NCBI GenBank assembly: GCA_015485495.1 | Contig: WFTL01000060.1 | Coordinates: forward strand, 1-48,636 | Direction of reading: 5' to 3' | Origin: Planctomycetaceae bacterium | GTDB lineage: Bacteria; Planctomycetota; Planctomycetia; Planctomycetales; Planctomycetaceae | Length of the DNA: 48,636 nt | Shown: positions 16,849-26,100 of the stretch, one piece after another | How the letters are laid out: every line of letters begins with the position of its first letter | Numbering within the stretch: the stretch's first letter is position 1 | Notes under the pieces: model-generated | What the model saw: the letters and a program-made list of their open reading frames with translations, nothing else | Told to the model about the DNA's origin: nothing | Databases searched by the model: none | Made by a program: the position numbers and the translations under genes

Positions 16849-18288
16849 ATGACGCACGACGGGGTTCCTGTCAGAGATGCTTCGTGGACGGGGAACAGTC
16901 CGACGCGCCGGTTCGCGCTGCGTTCGGGTCTGGGTGCCGCTGTCGGACTGACCCTGCCGGAACTGCTGCAGCAGCGCAGCCGGGCGAAAGCGACCGGCCG
17001 CTCATCCGCCGACACCGCGCTGATTCTTGTGTGGCTGCCGGGCGGGCACAGTCATCTGGAAACATACGATCCGAAGCCGCTGGCTCCGTCGGATTACCGC
17101 GGACCGTACGGGCCGATCGAGACGGCCGTGCCCGGGATGCGGCTGTGCGAACTGCTGCCGCATCACGCCCGCGTGGCCGATCGATTCTGTCTGCTGCGTT
17201 CGGTTGTGCACACGGGATTCTGTCATCAGCAGGGCACTCATCAGCTTCTCACAGGATTTCCGGAACGCGTTCTGCGGCCTCAGCCGCGCTATCCGGATTT
17301 TCTTTCGGTGACGCATCGCCTGCGCTACGACCGTCGTGCTGATGTGCCGAATTACGTGGGGATTCCGCCGATCAACTATTCGGGGGCGGCGTATCTGGGA
17401 AATGCGTATGCACCGTTTCCGGTGCATGGAGATCCCGCGTCTGAATCGTTCGCCGTTCCCAACATCGGTTCGGTCGATGAAGCGTCTGCGGCCCGAATGA
17501 AGCGACGGGTGCGGCTGCGGGAACAGCTCGACCGTCTGAAAAAGACGGCCGATCATCTGGCCGGCGACGGCGCACTGGATGAGTTCGAACAGCAGGCGAT
17601 CAGCCTGCTGACCGGGACCGCCGCGTCCCGGGCATTCGACATCAGCCGGGAACCGGATGCCGTTCGCGACCGCTACGGACGCAACCGCTGGGGTCAGCAG
17701 ATGCTGCTGGCCCGCCGCCTGGTGGAGGCGGGGGTGGATCTGGTCACGGTGCAGCTGGGGGGAGCTTTGTGCGGCGGGGTCGGCAACTGGGATGACCACG
17801 CTGTGAATGCGAACTGTTTCGAAGCGATTCGTTATCGGCTGCAGTTCATGGATCGGGCGGTGGCCGGTCTGGTGGAAGATCTGTTCGATCGGGGTCTGGA
17901 CCGCCGGGTGCTTGTTGTGGTGACGGGCGAATTCGGACGGACTCCGAAGATCCGATATCAGAAAAGCACGGGCCGGCGCATCGGCAGTGCGCCGGCCGGT
18001 ACGATGCAGCCGGGCCGCGATCACTGGCCGCGGGCCACATCCATGCTGTTTGCCGGAGGCGGAATCGAACCGGGGCAGGTGATCGGCCGGACGGACGTCC
18101 GCGGAGAAGACGTGACGCAGCGGCGCGTGGGGCGCGGCGACTTTCTGGCAACCCTGTACCGTCATCTGGGAGTGGACTTCGAATCGGTATCCTTCGAGGA
18201 CCATTCCGGGCGGCCGGTGCCGCTGATGCACAGTCCTGGAAAACCCATTCCTGAACTGTGCGCAGCAGGCGATCCCCGCACGGCCTGA
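16849..18288 (+). CDS. DUF1501 family protein (sulfatase-like fold)
   Basis: 479 aa. An N-terminal twin-arginine-like stretch, TRRFALRSGLGAAVGL, suggests Tat export. The body is a DUF1501 domain with an alkaline-phosphatase/sulfatase-like layout: ALILVWLPGGHSHLETYDPK near residue 60, RSVVHTGFCHQQGTHQLLTG, then VVVTGEFGRTPKI (about 357-369) and GRDHWPRATSMLFAGGG. The sulfatase Cys/Ser formylglycine motif is not present, as is usual for DUF1501. Planctomycetes have many copies, often with cytochrome partners; the reaction is not known. It faces the 18332 gene tail to tail with a 43-bp gap. Confidence 0.92.
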   Translation: MTHDGVPVRDASWTGNSPTRRFALRSGLGAAVGLTLPELLQQRSRAKATGRSSADTALILVWLPGGHSHLETYDPKPLAPSDYRGPYGPIETAVPGMRLCELLPHHARVADRFCLLRSVVHTGFCHQQGTHQLLTGFPERVLRPQPRYPDFLSVTHRLRYDRRADVPNYVGIPPINYSGAAYLGNAYAPFPVHGDPASESFAVPNIGSVDEASAARMKRRVRLREQLDRLKKTADHLAGDGALDEFEQQAISLLTGTAASRAFDISREPDAVRDRYGRNRWGQQMLLARRLVEAGVDLVTVQLGGALCGGVGNWDDHAVNANCFEAIRYRLQFMDRAVAGLVEDLFDRGLDRRVLVVVTGEFGRTPKIRYQKSTGRRIGSAPAGTMQPGRDHWPRATSMLFAGGGIEPGQVIGRTDVRGEDVTQRRVGRGDFLATLYRHLGVDFESVSFEDHSGRPVPLMHSPGKPIPELCAAGDPRTA

Positions 18289-18331
18289 ACCGGGGTGTGC
18301 AGGAGACGGCGGCGCGGCAGTCCGAAAATGG

Positions 18332-21300
18332 TCACGGGCGGTTCGGCTGCTGCCGGCGCAGTTCTTTCTGAGCCTGTTCGTCCTTCAGAAAGGCCACCAG
18401 GTCGACGAATTCCTGAAGCGTGAGCTGTGAGACGGTTTCGTCGGGCATGAGGCTGCGCTGAGTGGGGAAGGCTTCGTCGATCTGATCCATGTCGATCCGC
18501 TGATCCCGTCCTGTGGCCGTGCGAATGATGAACTGCGGGGGACCTTCGCTGATCCGCAGTCCTCCGTAAACCTTGCCGTCCGTGGTGACGACCATCCACG
18601 TTTCAAAGCCTTCTTTGATTTCGCGGGAGGGTTCGACGATCGATTCGATGATTTTTTCGATGGTGTGAGTGCGGGCGATGCTGTTCAGGTCCGGACCGAT
18701 GATTCCGCCGACGCCTTCGATGCGGTGACAGCGGATGCACTGGCTTTTTTCAGGCCGCAGAAAAATGGCGCGGCCCCGGCGGCTGTCTCCCGTTTCTTCC
18801 ACCAGCCGGCGCAGCCGTCCCAGTTCCGCCGGGTCCAGTGAGAGGGTCAGTCCGTTTCGGTAGAGTTCGGCCAGCAGCTTTTCGCAGCGTCCGGATGCAT
18901 CCGATGCCGAATGCCTCTGCAGGGCCGCGGCGATCTGCGGCCGCAGACTGTCGGGAAGCTGTTTCTGCAGCAGCCGTTCGGCCAGCTCGATCGTGTGGTC
19001 GGCATCGGATCCGAGAACTTCCACGGCGGCCGACAGAATGACCGTGTCCTTCGATTCGAGCAGTTCCAGAGCGATCGGGACAGCGTCGTTCTGTGTGACC
19101 TGATCGATCAGCCACACGGCATCGGCCACGAGCTGCGGTTCGGTCCAGGATTTCATGGACTGTTTCAGGTCGTCCAGAATCAGTTCCACGCCGGGATCGC
19201 CTCGGTCTGCATACGGCCACTGTTGGGCTCGCAGACGGGCCAGGGACTGAAGAATGGCCCGGCGTTCACTGAGCGGCCGATCGGGTTCGTGAACGGCTTC
19301 ATAAAGAGACTTTGCAGCCCGAATCACCCTCAGTTCACCGGCCGCTCGAATGGCAGCCAGCCGAATGGCCGGGTCGTCGTGACGAATGAGCTGCAGAGTG
19401 AGTGCGGTGACCGTGTCGGATCGCCCGCCGCCGACCAGTCCCAGTGTTTCCAGCGCTGTGACCAGCAGGTTCGGGTCGGCGTCCCGATGCTGATCCAGCC
19501 ACCGGTTCACACCGGCTGCATCGATGGGCGGCCGCACGAGAATATGTCGGGGAGCTTCCAGCAGACGCTGAATCTGTTCGGCGGAGAAGGAGTCCGTATT
19601 TCCGGAAAGCAGCTCATCCAGTTCCTCAGCCGCTTCCCGGGTGCGCAGTGCCGGGAACAGCGCGGTCGCGAACTCGCGATCCTGGGGACGGTCCGAACGG
19701 GCCAGTTCAGTCAGCAGCCGAATGCCGGTGCGCCCGCAGCGTTCGATGCCCCGGAGGATGCCGTCGAACAGGAAAACGTCAGAAGGATCTGTCTGACGCA
19801 GGGTGTTCAGCAGAGATGCCGCCACCTGCTGTTTCACCGAACTGTCAGCGGGAGCGGCGGCGGCAACGGAACCGGCGGCCACGGCGGCGGCCCGCCGCAC
19901 GGCCGGATGCGGGTCCCGTTCGGCGCAGGCCAGCAGTCCCGATGCCAGTTCGGCCGTTGCGGTACGGGGGGTCACATGGTGGCCCAGTGATTCGGCGGCA
20001 ATGCGGCGCATGTCGTCGTCACGATCGGAAATGAGTTCGCGGGCCAGATCGGCAGCCGTTTCGGAATTCAGCCGCCAGACGGCACCGAAGGCGGCCAGAC
20101 GGGCCGGAACCGGGACGGTTCGGTCGCGGGCGATCGACTGCAGCGGGGCGACGGATGCCGGGCCGCGTGCCGTCAGTTCCCGGCAGATTCGCTGCCGGAC
20201 ATCGAAATCGCGTTCCTGAACGAGCTGCGCAAGCAGACGGGGCGTCGACTGCGACGGGATTTTCTGCCACGCGGTCATCGATCCCGGGGGGACTGCCGGG
20301 ACGTCGTCTGTGCCGCTCCACGTGAGCCGGTACACGCGGCCGTGTTTTCCGTCGCCCCAGGACCGCCCTGCTCCTCCGCTGTTGGTCCGCCAGTCCAGAA
20401 TGTAGATGGCTCCATCCGGTCCGGTCAGTGCCTGGACGGGCCGAAACATGCCGTCGTCTGCTTCCATCAGAGTGAACTGGCGGACGACTTCGAACGTGCT
20501 GCCGGTTCTGCGGATTTCGTAGGCCCGCACTTTCATCCGATAGACATCCGGATAAATGAGCAGACCTCGGAACACCTCGGGAAAAGCGGTTCCCTGGTAA
20601 ATGAGCAGTCCGGCGGGAGCTCCCCTGCCCGTTTTCAGCAGAGACGGCATCTTTCCGGGGCGTTCTCCGAAGACCGCTCCCCGGGAAAAATCCGTGCGGC
20701 AGCATTTGGCTCCCATTTCCAGCCGCCACCCGTAGTCGGCTCCTTCCAGGATGTGCATGAGCCGCACTCCCTGGAACCGCGATCCGTCTTCCTGGTCGTT
20801 GTCCACATGGAACATGTTGCCGCGTTCGTCGAACACGACGTTGCGGTAGGGATTGCGAAATCCGCGGGCATATTCGGACACCTGCGATCCGTCCGGACGC
20901 GAACGGAAGATGGCCCCGGTTCTCAGAACGGTGGCCCGGGATCCGTCACTGCCTTCGACGATGTTGTCGTCGTCTCCGCTGGTGGTGTACATCCAGTTGT
21001 CGCTGCTGATGGTCAGTCCGGACGCCTGGTGATGGTGGTATCCGCACAGGCCCCGCAGAATTTCTTCTTCGATCCATGTTCCGGGGGCCCGGCCCGGTCG
21101 GCGACGGATGACGTGGCCGACGGACGGCAGATACATCCAGCCGTCGTGCAGCAGCAGACTCGACGGCATTTCCAGGTCATCCATGATGATCCGGGCGGTG
21201 TCCCAGATGCCGTCGCCGCTGGTATCGACCAGCAGCTTCAGTTCATCCGGGACGTTTTTCGTCTTGCGGTTGACGGTGGCGGTGGTGCCGTCCTGATAAT

Positions 21301-21634
21301 GGACTTCGTAGGTCGTGTCGACCTGTTCGGTGGCTTCCCGCCATTCCAGAACGTACAGCGACCCGTCGTCGGCGAACGTCATGCCGACCGGGTCGACCAC
21401 GAGTGGCTCCCGGGCCACGATCTCCACGTGGATTCCGGCCGGTGTCCTGAGACCCTTCAGTTCGGGATCCGTGTGTTCGATCATGCGGACCCATTCGGGA
21501 GCCGGGCGCGGTGTCATTTCGTCCTGAAGATATTCAGGAGCCGGTTCGGCCGGTCGCAGATCCGCCGGATACAACAGGACTGCAGCAGACAGGACAGCTG
21601 AAAACCGGGTGGCGGAGACGAGATGCGGAAACAT
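18332..21634 (-). CDS. PVC-type membrane-bound dehydrogenase-like protein with HEAT repeats and cytochrome c domain
   Basis: 1100 aa. The ATG at 21634 has AGGA 8 bases ahead and begins a signal peptide (FSAVLSAAVLLYPADLRPAEP); the open frame upstream to 22105 is antisense to the divergent gene. Residues ~40-480 form a propeller of the PVC-type (TIGR02604-like) dehydrogenase family (GIHVEIVAREPLVVDPVGM, SVGHVIRRRPG, ARGFRNPYRNVVFDERGNMF in part). A HEAT-repeat region follows (~520-900). The C-terminal heme domain (from ~955) has SQCIRCHRIEGVGG with one CxxCH, a GPDLNSIA loop and the MPDETV distal methionine region. Predicted periplasmic electron-transfer enzyme; substrate unknown. Divergent from a second heme dehydrogenase gene. 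Confidence 0.92.
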   Translation of the reverse strand: MFPHLVSATRFSAVLSAAVLLYPADLRPAEPAPEYLQDEMTPRPAPEWVRMIEHTDPELKGLRTPAGIHVEIVAREPLVVDPVGMTFADDGSLYVLEWREATEQVDTTYEVHYQDGTTATVNRKTKNVPDELKLLVDTSGDGIWDTARIIMDDLEMPSSLLLHDGWMYLPSVGHVIRRRPGRAPGTWIEEEILRGLCGYHHHQASGLTISSDNWMYTTSGDDDNIVEGSDGSRATVLRTGAIFRSRPDGSQVSEYARGFRNPYRNVVFDERGNMFHVDNDQEDGSRFQGVRLMHILEGADYGWRLEMGAKCCRTDFSRGAVFGERPGKMPSLLKTGRGAPAGLLIYQGTAFPEVFRGLLIYPDVYRMKVRAYEIRRTGSTFEVVRQFTLMEADDGMFRPVQALTGPDGAIYILDWRTNSGGAGRSWGDGKHGRVYRLTWSGTDDVPAVPPGSMTAWQKIPSQSTPRLLAQLVQERDFDVRQRICRELTARGPASVAPLQSIARDRTVPVPARLAAFGAVWRLNSETAADLARELISDRDDDMRRIAAESLGHHVTPRTATAELASGLLACAERDPHPAVRRAAAVAAGSVAAAAPADSSVKQQVAASLLNTLRQTDPSDVFLFDGILRGIERCGRTGIRLLTELARSDRPQDREFATALFPALRTREAAEELDELLSGNTDSFSAEQIQRLLEAPRHILVRPPIDAAGVNRWLDQHRDADPNLLVTALETLGLVGGGRSDTVTALTLQLIRHDDPAIRLAAIRAAGELRVIRAAKSLYEAVHEPDRPLSERRAILQSLARLRAQQWPYADRGDPGVELILDDLKQSMKSWTEPQLVADAVWLIDQVTQNDAVPIALELLESKDTVILSAAVEVLGSDADHTIELAERLLQKQLPDSLRPQIAAALQRHSASDASGRCEKLLAELYRNGLTLSLDPAELGRLRRLVEETGDSRRGRAIFLRPEKSQCIRCHRIEGVGGIIGPDLNSIARTHTIEKIIESIVEPSREIKEGFETWMVVTTDGKVYGGLRISEGPPQFIIRTATGRDQRIDMDQIDEAFPTQRSLMPDETVSQLTLQEFVDLVAFLKDEQAQKELRRQQPNRP

Positions 21635-21789
21635 GAAGACATCCTGGAGGGGACGGAACCGGTGGGAATCAGGCCGGCCGAACCGTCCGCTGAACAGCCG
21701 GGCGGAGACCGAAAACGCTGTCAGCCTGTGACGGCTGATGCACGCAGGTTCGTGGCTGCCGAACCGTTTTTCAATGCCGGACGAACAAA

Positions 21790-21817
21790 TTGGCATCGGG
21801 CCGTGTGGCACGATAAA
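21790..21817 (+). promoter_or_regulatory. Candidate sigma-70 promoter for the 21891 gene
   Basis: TTGGCA at 21790-21795 and GATAAA at 21812-21817 are 16 bp apart and oriented toward the gene at 21891, about 70 bp downstream. The match to -35/-10 consensus is fair. A small TCAGCC/GGCTGA hairpin at 21721-21738 lies between this site and the divergent gene. Confidence 0.4.
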
Positions 21818-21890
21818 GTCGTCGGACGTTCCGGGTGATGGGGACTGCGTGCCGGATGGTGGCGACTGGTTGCTGATGGAGGTGGAATCT

Positions 21891-24623
21891 GTGAGGTACT
21901 GTGCGGGCATGTTCCGGAATCGGCGGGTGGAGCTGCTGCGGCATCTGACGCTGCCGGCGTTCGTGGTGGCGGCAGGTGCGTGTGTTTGCGCTGCCGCTGC
22001 GGAAGAACAGGCCATCGGCCTGCAGAATCGCATCCCCTGGACATCTTCCCGGCTGGCCGGATCACCGGAACCGCCTCTGCCGTACACCGTGCGCCCGGTT
22101 TTCACGGCGATTTCCTGGGACCGTCCGATTTATGCCGAACGGGAACCGGGAACGAACAGTCTGATCGTCATCGAACAGGGAGGTGAACGGGACCGTCCGT
22201 CGCGGCTGTTTCGTGTGCCGGATGACCCGTCGACATCGGAAAAGCATCTCCTGCTGGAAGTGCCTGACCGGCTCGTGTACGGGATGACGTTTCATCCTGA
22301 TTACGAACGCAACGGAGTTTTCTTCGTGTTCAGCAACGGGCCTCGGGAAATTGAGGAACGCACCACCCGTGTCACTCGCTTTGCCATGTTCGGCCGCACT
22401 CCGGAAGAACGGACCGTCGATCGGTCTTCTGAGGAAGTGATCATCGAATGGCGGTCTCTGGGACATGACGGCGGCGGCCTGGTGTTCGGGCACGACCGGA
22501 TGCTGTATGTCACGGCGGGTGACGGAACGAGCGATTCCGACGCCTGGCAGTCCGCTCAGGACATCTCGAGTCTGGCGGGCAGCATTCTGAGGATCGATGT
22601 GGATCATCCGGATCCGGGGCGGCTGTATTCCATTCCGGCGGATAATCCGTTTGTGGATCATCCGCGGGCCCGCGGAGAAATCTGGGCCCTTGGTCTGCGC
22701 AATCCCTGGCGGATGACGATCGATGCCCGAACCGGTCGGATCTGGGTCGGCAACAACGGGCAGGACCTGTGGGAAACCGTGCATCTGGTGAGACGGGGCG
22801 ACAATTACGGCTGGAGCGTCTACGAAGGCAGTCATCCGTTTTACGCTCACCGGGAACTGGGGCCCGGCCGGCTGACGCCGCCGGTCTTCGAACACCATCA
22901 TTCCGAATCCCGTTCTCTGACCGGCGGCATCGTGTACTACGGCGACCGGCTTCCGAATCTGTCCGGTGCTTATGTTTACGGCGACTATTCCACCGGAAAA
23001 ATCTGGGCCGGCCGGCACGATGGTCAGAAAGTCACGTTTCATCAGGAAATCGCCGACACGCCGCTGCGCATCGTGGCCTTCGCGGAAAGCCGGACGGGTG
23101 ATCTTCTGGTGATCGATCACGACAGCGGTTTTCATCGGCTGGAACGCAATCCGGCGGCAGACCGTCCGGAAGATCTCCCCGTGTTCCCGCGGACACTCAG
23201 CGAGACCGGTCTGTTCGAATCGGTGGCGGAACACCGCATGGCCGACGGGGTGCTGCCGTTTGACGTTGTGGAACCCGGCTGGGCGGACGGAGCGACGGCA
23301 GAGAGATTCCTTGCGGTGCCGGATGATCTGCAGGTGCACTGGACGGGGGCGCGCGGATGGAATTTTCCGGATCGGTCCGTGCTGGTTCAGACGCTGTCGA
23401 TCGACGAATCCCGGGACGGGCATGTGAAACGCCGCCGGATCGAAACGCGGATTCTTCTGAAGCAGCAGGGAGAATGGGCCGGGTACACGTATGAGTGGAA
23501 TGCCGATCAGACCGATGCGCTTCTGGTGGATGCAGGCGGCCGTGACATCACCCTGACCACTTCACAGGGATCGCAGTCCTGGAGAATCCCGTCACGGGCG
23601 GAGTGTCTGTCGTGCCATTCGCGGGCGGCCAATTATGTGCTCGGGATGACCCATCTGCAGATGGACCGGGACATCGACTATCAGAGCGTCGGCGGCCATG
23701 TGGGGAATCAGGTGGCGACGCTGGCGCACATCGGTCTGCTGACCGGCGACCTGCCGGCTGCCGGAACGGATCGCAGACGGCTGGTGCGATCCGATCGGCC
23801 CTCGGCTTCCCTGGAGGATCGGGTGAAATCCTGGCTGCACGTCAACTGTTCCTGCTGTCACGTGGCGGCAGGAGGCGGCAATGCGCGGATGGAACTGGAA
23901 TTCACGACCCCTCTGGAAGACATGAAGATTCTGGATGAGTATCCGCAGCACGCCACATTCGGATTTCGGCAGCCGCGGATCATTTCTCCGGGAGATCCGG
24001 ATCAGTCGGTCATGCTGGCGCGTCTTTCGCGCCGCGGCCGCGGTCAGATGCCGCCGCTGGTTTCCCGCCGGATCGATGACGCGGCAGTGGCTCTGTTTCG
24101 CGAATGGATCGCTTCCCTGAAACCGAATCGCCGTTTTGTGCGCGACTGGTCGATGGCCGATCTGCTGCCGCATCTCGACGATCTGAAGTCGGGGCGTTCT
24201 CTGGTTCGGGGGCGGGAGCTGTTTCGTTCGTCGGGCTGCGGTCAGTGCCATCGAATCGAAAAGGAACTGGCCGGCATCGGTCCCAATCTGACGGACGCCG
24301 GTCGTCGGCTGACGGCCCGGGATGTTCTGGAGGCGATTCTGGATCCTTCTGCGAAAATCGATCCCCGGTACGCTCAGACGATTCTCGTCACGGTGGACGG
24401 CCGTGTGCTGCGGGGACGGGTCGTTTCGGAAACGGATGAACAGATTGTGCTGCAGGGGGCGGAAACGTTCGGGCGTCCTGCACTGGTTGCGAAGGCCGAT
24501 GTGGAAGAGCGTTTTCTGTCCGACGTGTCGATGATGCCGCAGGGGGCGGTGCGGCATCTGCAGCGTGATGAGATTCTGGATCTGGTGGCGTATGTGCTGG
24601 CCGGGTCCGCACCGCAGGACTGA
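21891..24623 (+). CDS. Sugar dehydrogenase-like propeller protein with three c-type heme motifs
   Basis: 910 aa. The GTG at 21891 is chosen because GGAGG lies 8 bases upstream; ATGs at 21876 and 21909 are alternatives. A signal peptide follows (LTLPAFVVAAGACVCAAAAEE). Residues ~50-430 match the PQQ-dependent glucose/sorbosone dehydrogenase family: GMTFHPDYERNGVFFVFSN, GHDGGGLVFGHDRMLYVTAGDG, ALGLRNPWRMTID, GDNYGWSVYEG. A middle region carries CLSCH (~573) and CSCCH (~653), and a C-terminal cytochrome c carries CGQCH (~783) followed by a GIGPNLTDAG loop. So it probably oxidises a sugar-like substrate and passes electrons through its own hemes. Whether all three CxxCH bind heme is not proven. 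Confidence 0.9.
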   Translation: MRYCAGMFRNRRVELLRHLTLPAFVVAAGACVCAAAAEEQAIGLQNRIPWTSSRLAGSPEPPLPYTVRPVFTAISWDRPIYAEREPGTNSLIVIEQGGERDRPSRLFRVPDDPSTSEKHLLLEVPDRLVYGMTFHPDYERNGVFFVFSNGPREIEERTTRVTRFAMFGRTPEERTVDRSSEEVIIEWRSLGHDGGGLVFGHDRMLYVTAGDGTSDSDAWQSAQDISSLAGSILRIDVDHPDPGRLYSIPADNPFVDHPRARGEIWALGLRNPWRMTIDARTGRIWVGNNGQDLWETVHLVRRGDNYGWSVYEGSHPFYAHRELGPGRLTPPVFEHHHSESRSLTGGIVYYGDRLPNLSGAYVYGDYSTGKIWAGRHDGQKVTFHQEIADTPLRIVAFAESRTGDLLVIDHDSGFHRLERNPAADRPEDLPVFPRTLSETGLFESVAEHRMADGVLPFDVVEPGWADGATAERFLAVPDDLQVHWTGARGWNFPDRSVLVQTLSIDESRDGHVKRRRIETRILLKQQGEWAGYTYEWNADQTDALLVDAGGRDITLTTSQGSQSWRIPSRAECLSCHSRAANYVLGMTHLQMDRDIDYQSVGGHVGNQVATLAHIGLLTGDLPAAGTDRRRLVRSDRPSASLEDRVKSWLHVNCSCCHVAAGGGNARMELEFTTPLEDMKILDEYPQHATFGFRQPRIISPGDPDQSVMLARLSRRGRGQMPPLVSRRIDDAAVALFREWIASLKPNRRFVRDWSMADLLPHLDDLKSGRSLVRGRELFRSSGCGQCHRIEKELAGIGPNLTDAGRRLTARDVLEAILDPSAKIDPRYAQTILVTVDGRVLRGRVVSETDEQIVLQGAETFGRPALVAKADVEERFLSDVSMMPQGAVRHLQRDEILDLVAYVLAGSAPQD

Positions 24624-24663
24624 TCCGGTCCGGATTCGGATCGGACATCGCGGCTGCCGGCGA

Positions 24664-26100
24664 TCAGGCGAGAATGTCGTGGACAACTTCGCCATGGACA
24701 TCCGTCAGGCGAAAATCACGGCCGGCGTGTCGGAACGTGAGGCGTTCGTGATCCAGTCCCATCAGGTGCAGAATGGTTGCATGCAGGTCGTGGAAGTGCA
24801 CTTTGTTTTTCACTGCGTAGTAACCGTATTCATCGGTTTCTCCGTACTGCAGGCCCGGCTGCATCCCACCGCCGGCAAACCACATGGTCATGGCATGCGG
24901 ATTGTGATCCCGGCCGTCGCGGCCTGCCTGAGACACCGGAGTCCGGCCGAATTCTCCACCCCACCAGACAAGTGTGTCTTCCAGAAGTCCACGCTGTCGC
25001 AGATCTGTCAGTAAAGCGGCGATGGGCCGGTCGACTTCCAGAGCATTGCGGCGGTGGTCGCGTTTCAGATTGCTGTGCTGATCCCACTTGTAGCTGTGAG
25101 ACAGCTGAATGAATCGGACACCGCGTTCGGCGAAACGACGCGCCATCAGACACTGGCGTCCGAAATCTGCGGTGGGTTCCTGGTCGATTCCATACATGGA
25201 CAGCGTGTGCGGAGATTCATCAGAGAGGTCCTGCACCAGAGGGGCTTCCCGCTGCAGGCGGAACGCCAGTTCAAAAGACCGGATGCGGCTTTCCAGTTCC
25301 GCATCGGGACCGGAACGGGCCAGATGGCGGTGATTCATCTGCTGCAGCAGGTCGAGTTCACGGCGCTGGCGATCCGGAGCTGTCGGACCATGGATGAATG
25401 GAAAGCGAGCCTGGCTGGAAGGCGTGCCGGCATTGCCCATGGGGGTCCCGGCATAAACAGCAGGCAGAAAGGCGGACGACCAGTTGTTCGTGCCTCCATG
25501 CGTCAGCGACGGACAGATCGTGATGTAGGAGGGCAGATTGCGGTTTTCCGTTCCCAGTCCGTAACCCAGCCAGCTTCCCAGACTGGGGCGAATGAAGGTG
25601 TCGCTGCCGGTGTGCAGTTCCAGCAGCGCGGCTCCGTGACGGGAATTCGAACCGTGAACGGACCGCACGAAGGTCAGTTCGTCGGCATGGCGGGCCAGGT
25701 GCGGAAACAGTTCGCTGATCCAGGCTCCGCTGTCGCCGTACTGAGCGAACGAAAAGGGAGACTTCAGAAGATTGAAGGTTTCTGCCGACACGACACGCGG
25801 CAGGCTGAACGGAAGCGGTTTGTTGTCATCGCGAATGAGCTGTGGTTTGTAGTCGAATGTGTCCACCTGGGACGGGCCGCCGTGCATGAACAGAAAAATG
25901 ATGCGCTGCGCCCGAGGAGGGAAATGGGGCGATCGAGGAGCCAGGTCGGTACGCACGTCGGACCGGGTTCGTTCCTGTGTGAGCAGGTCGGCCAGAGCCA
26001 GAAAACCGAACCCCACCGCCGTCTTTCGCAGAAGGGTCCGACGAGACGGTTTCGTATCTGAAAATGACTGCGATGCGACCGTCACCGTGCTACTCCACAT
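24664..26100 (-). CDS. DUF1501 family protein, second copy
   Basis: 478 aa. The N-terminus has a twin-arginine-like SRRTLLRKTAVGFGFLALAD. The body shows the family landmarks IIFLFMHGGPSQVDTFDYKP (about 67-86), TFVRSVHGSNSRHGAALLE, VWWGGEFGRTPV and DGRDHNPHAMTMWFAGGGMQ, then HFHDLHATILHLMGLDHERL. Its start overlaps the end of the upstream PSCyt1 gene by 11 bp, the usual planctomycete arrangement of a cytochrome/DUF1549/DUF1553 protein followed by a DUF1501 protein. The two probably act as a pair outside the cytoplasm; the substrate is unknown. Confidence 0.93.
   Translation of the reverse strand: MWSSTVTVASQSFSDTKPSRRTLLRKTAVGFGFLALADLLTQERTRSDVRTDLAPRSPHFPPRAQRIIFLFMHGGPSQVDTFDYKPQLIRDDNKPLPFSLPRVVSAETFNLLKSPFSFAQYGDSGAWISELFPHLARHADELTFVRSVHGSNSRHGAALLELHTGSDTFIRPSLGSWLGYGLGTENRNLPSYITICPSLTHGGTNNWSSAFLPAVYAGTPMGNAGTPSSQARFPFIHGPTAPDRQRRELDLLQQMNHRHLARSGPDAELESRIRSFELAFRLQREAPLVQDLSDESPHTLSMYGIDQEPTADFGRQCLMARRFAERGVRFIQLSHSYKWDQHSNLKRDHRRNALEVDRPIAALLTDLRQRGLLEDTLVWWGGEFGRTPVSQAGRDGRDHNPHAMTMWFAGGGMQPGLQYGETDEYGYYAVKNKVHFHDLHATILHLMGLDHERLTFRHAGRDFRLTDVHGEVVHDILA

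Noticed and set aside
13432-17015. Two minus-strand frames of 674 and 636 residues (13432-15456 and 15105-17015)
   Set aside because: Both lie opposite well-supported genes of the Exb operon and show Pro/His/Arg-rich composition without domains.
21635-22105. N-terminal extension of the 18332 gene by about 157 residues
   Set aside because: It would overlap the divergent gene at 21891 and place residues ahead of a clear signal peptide that has its own start and ribosome site.
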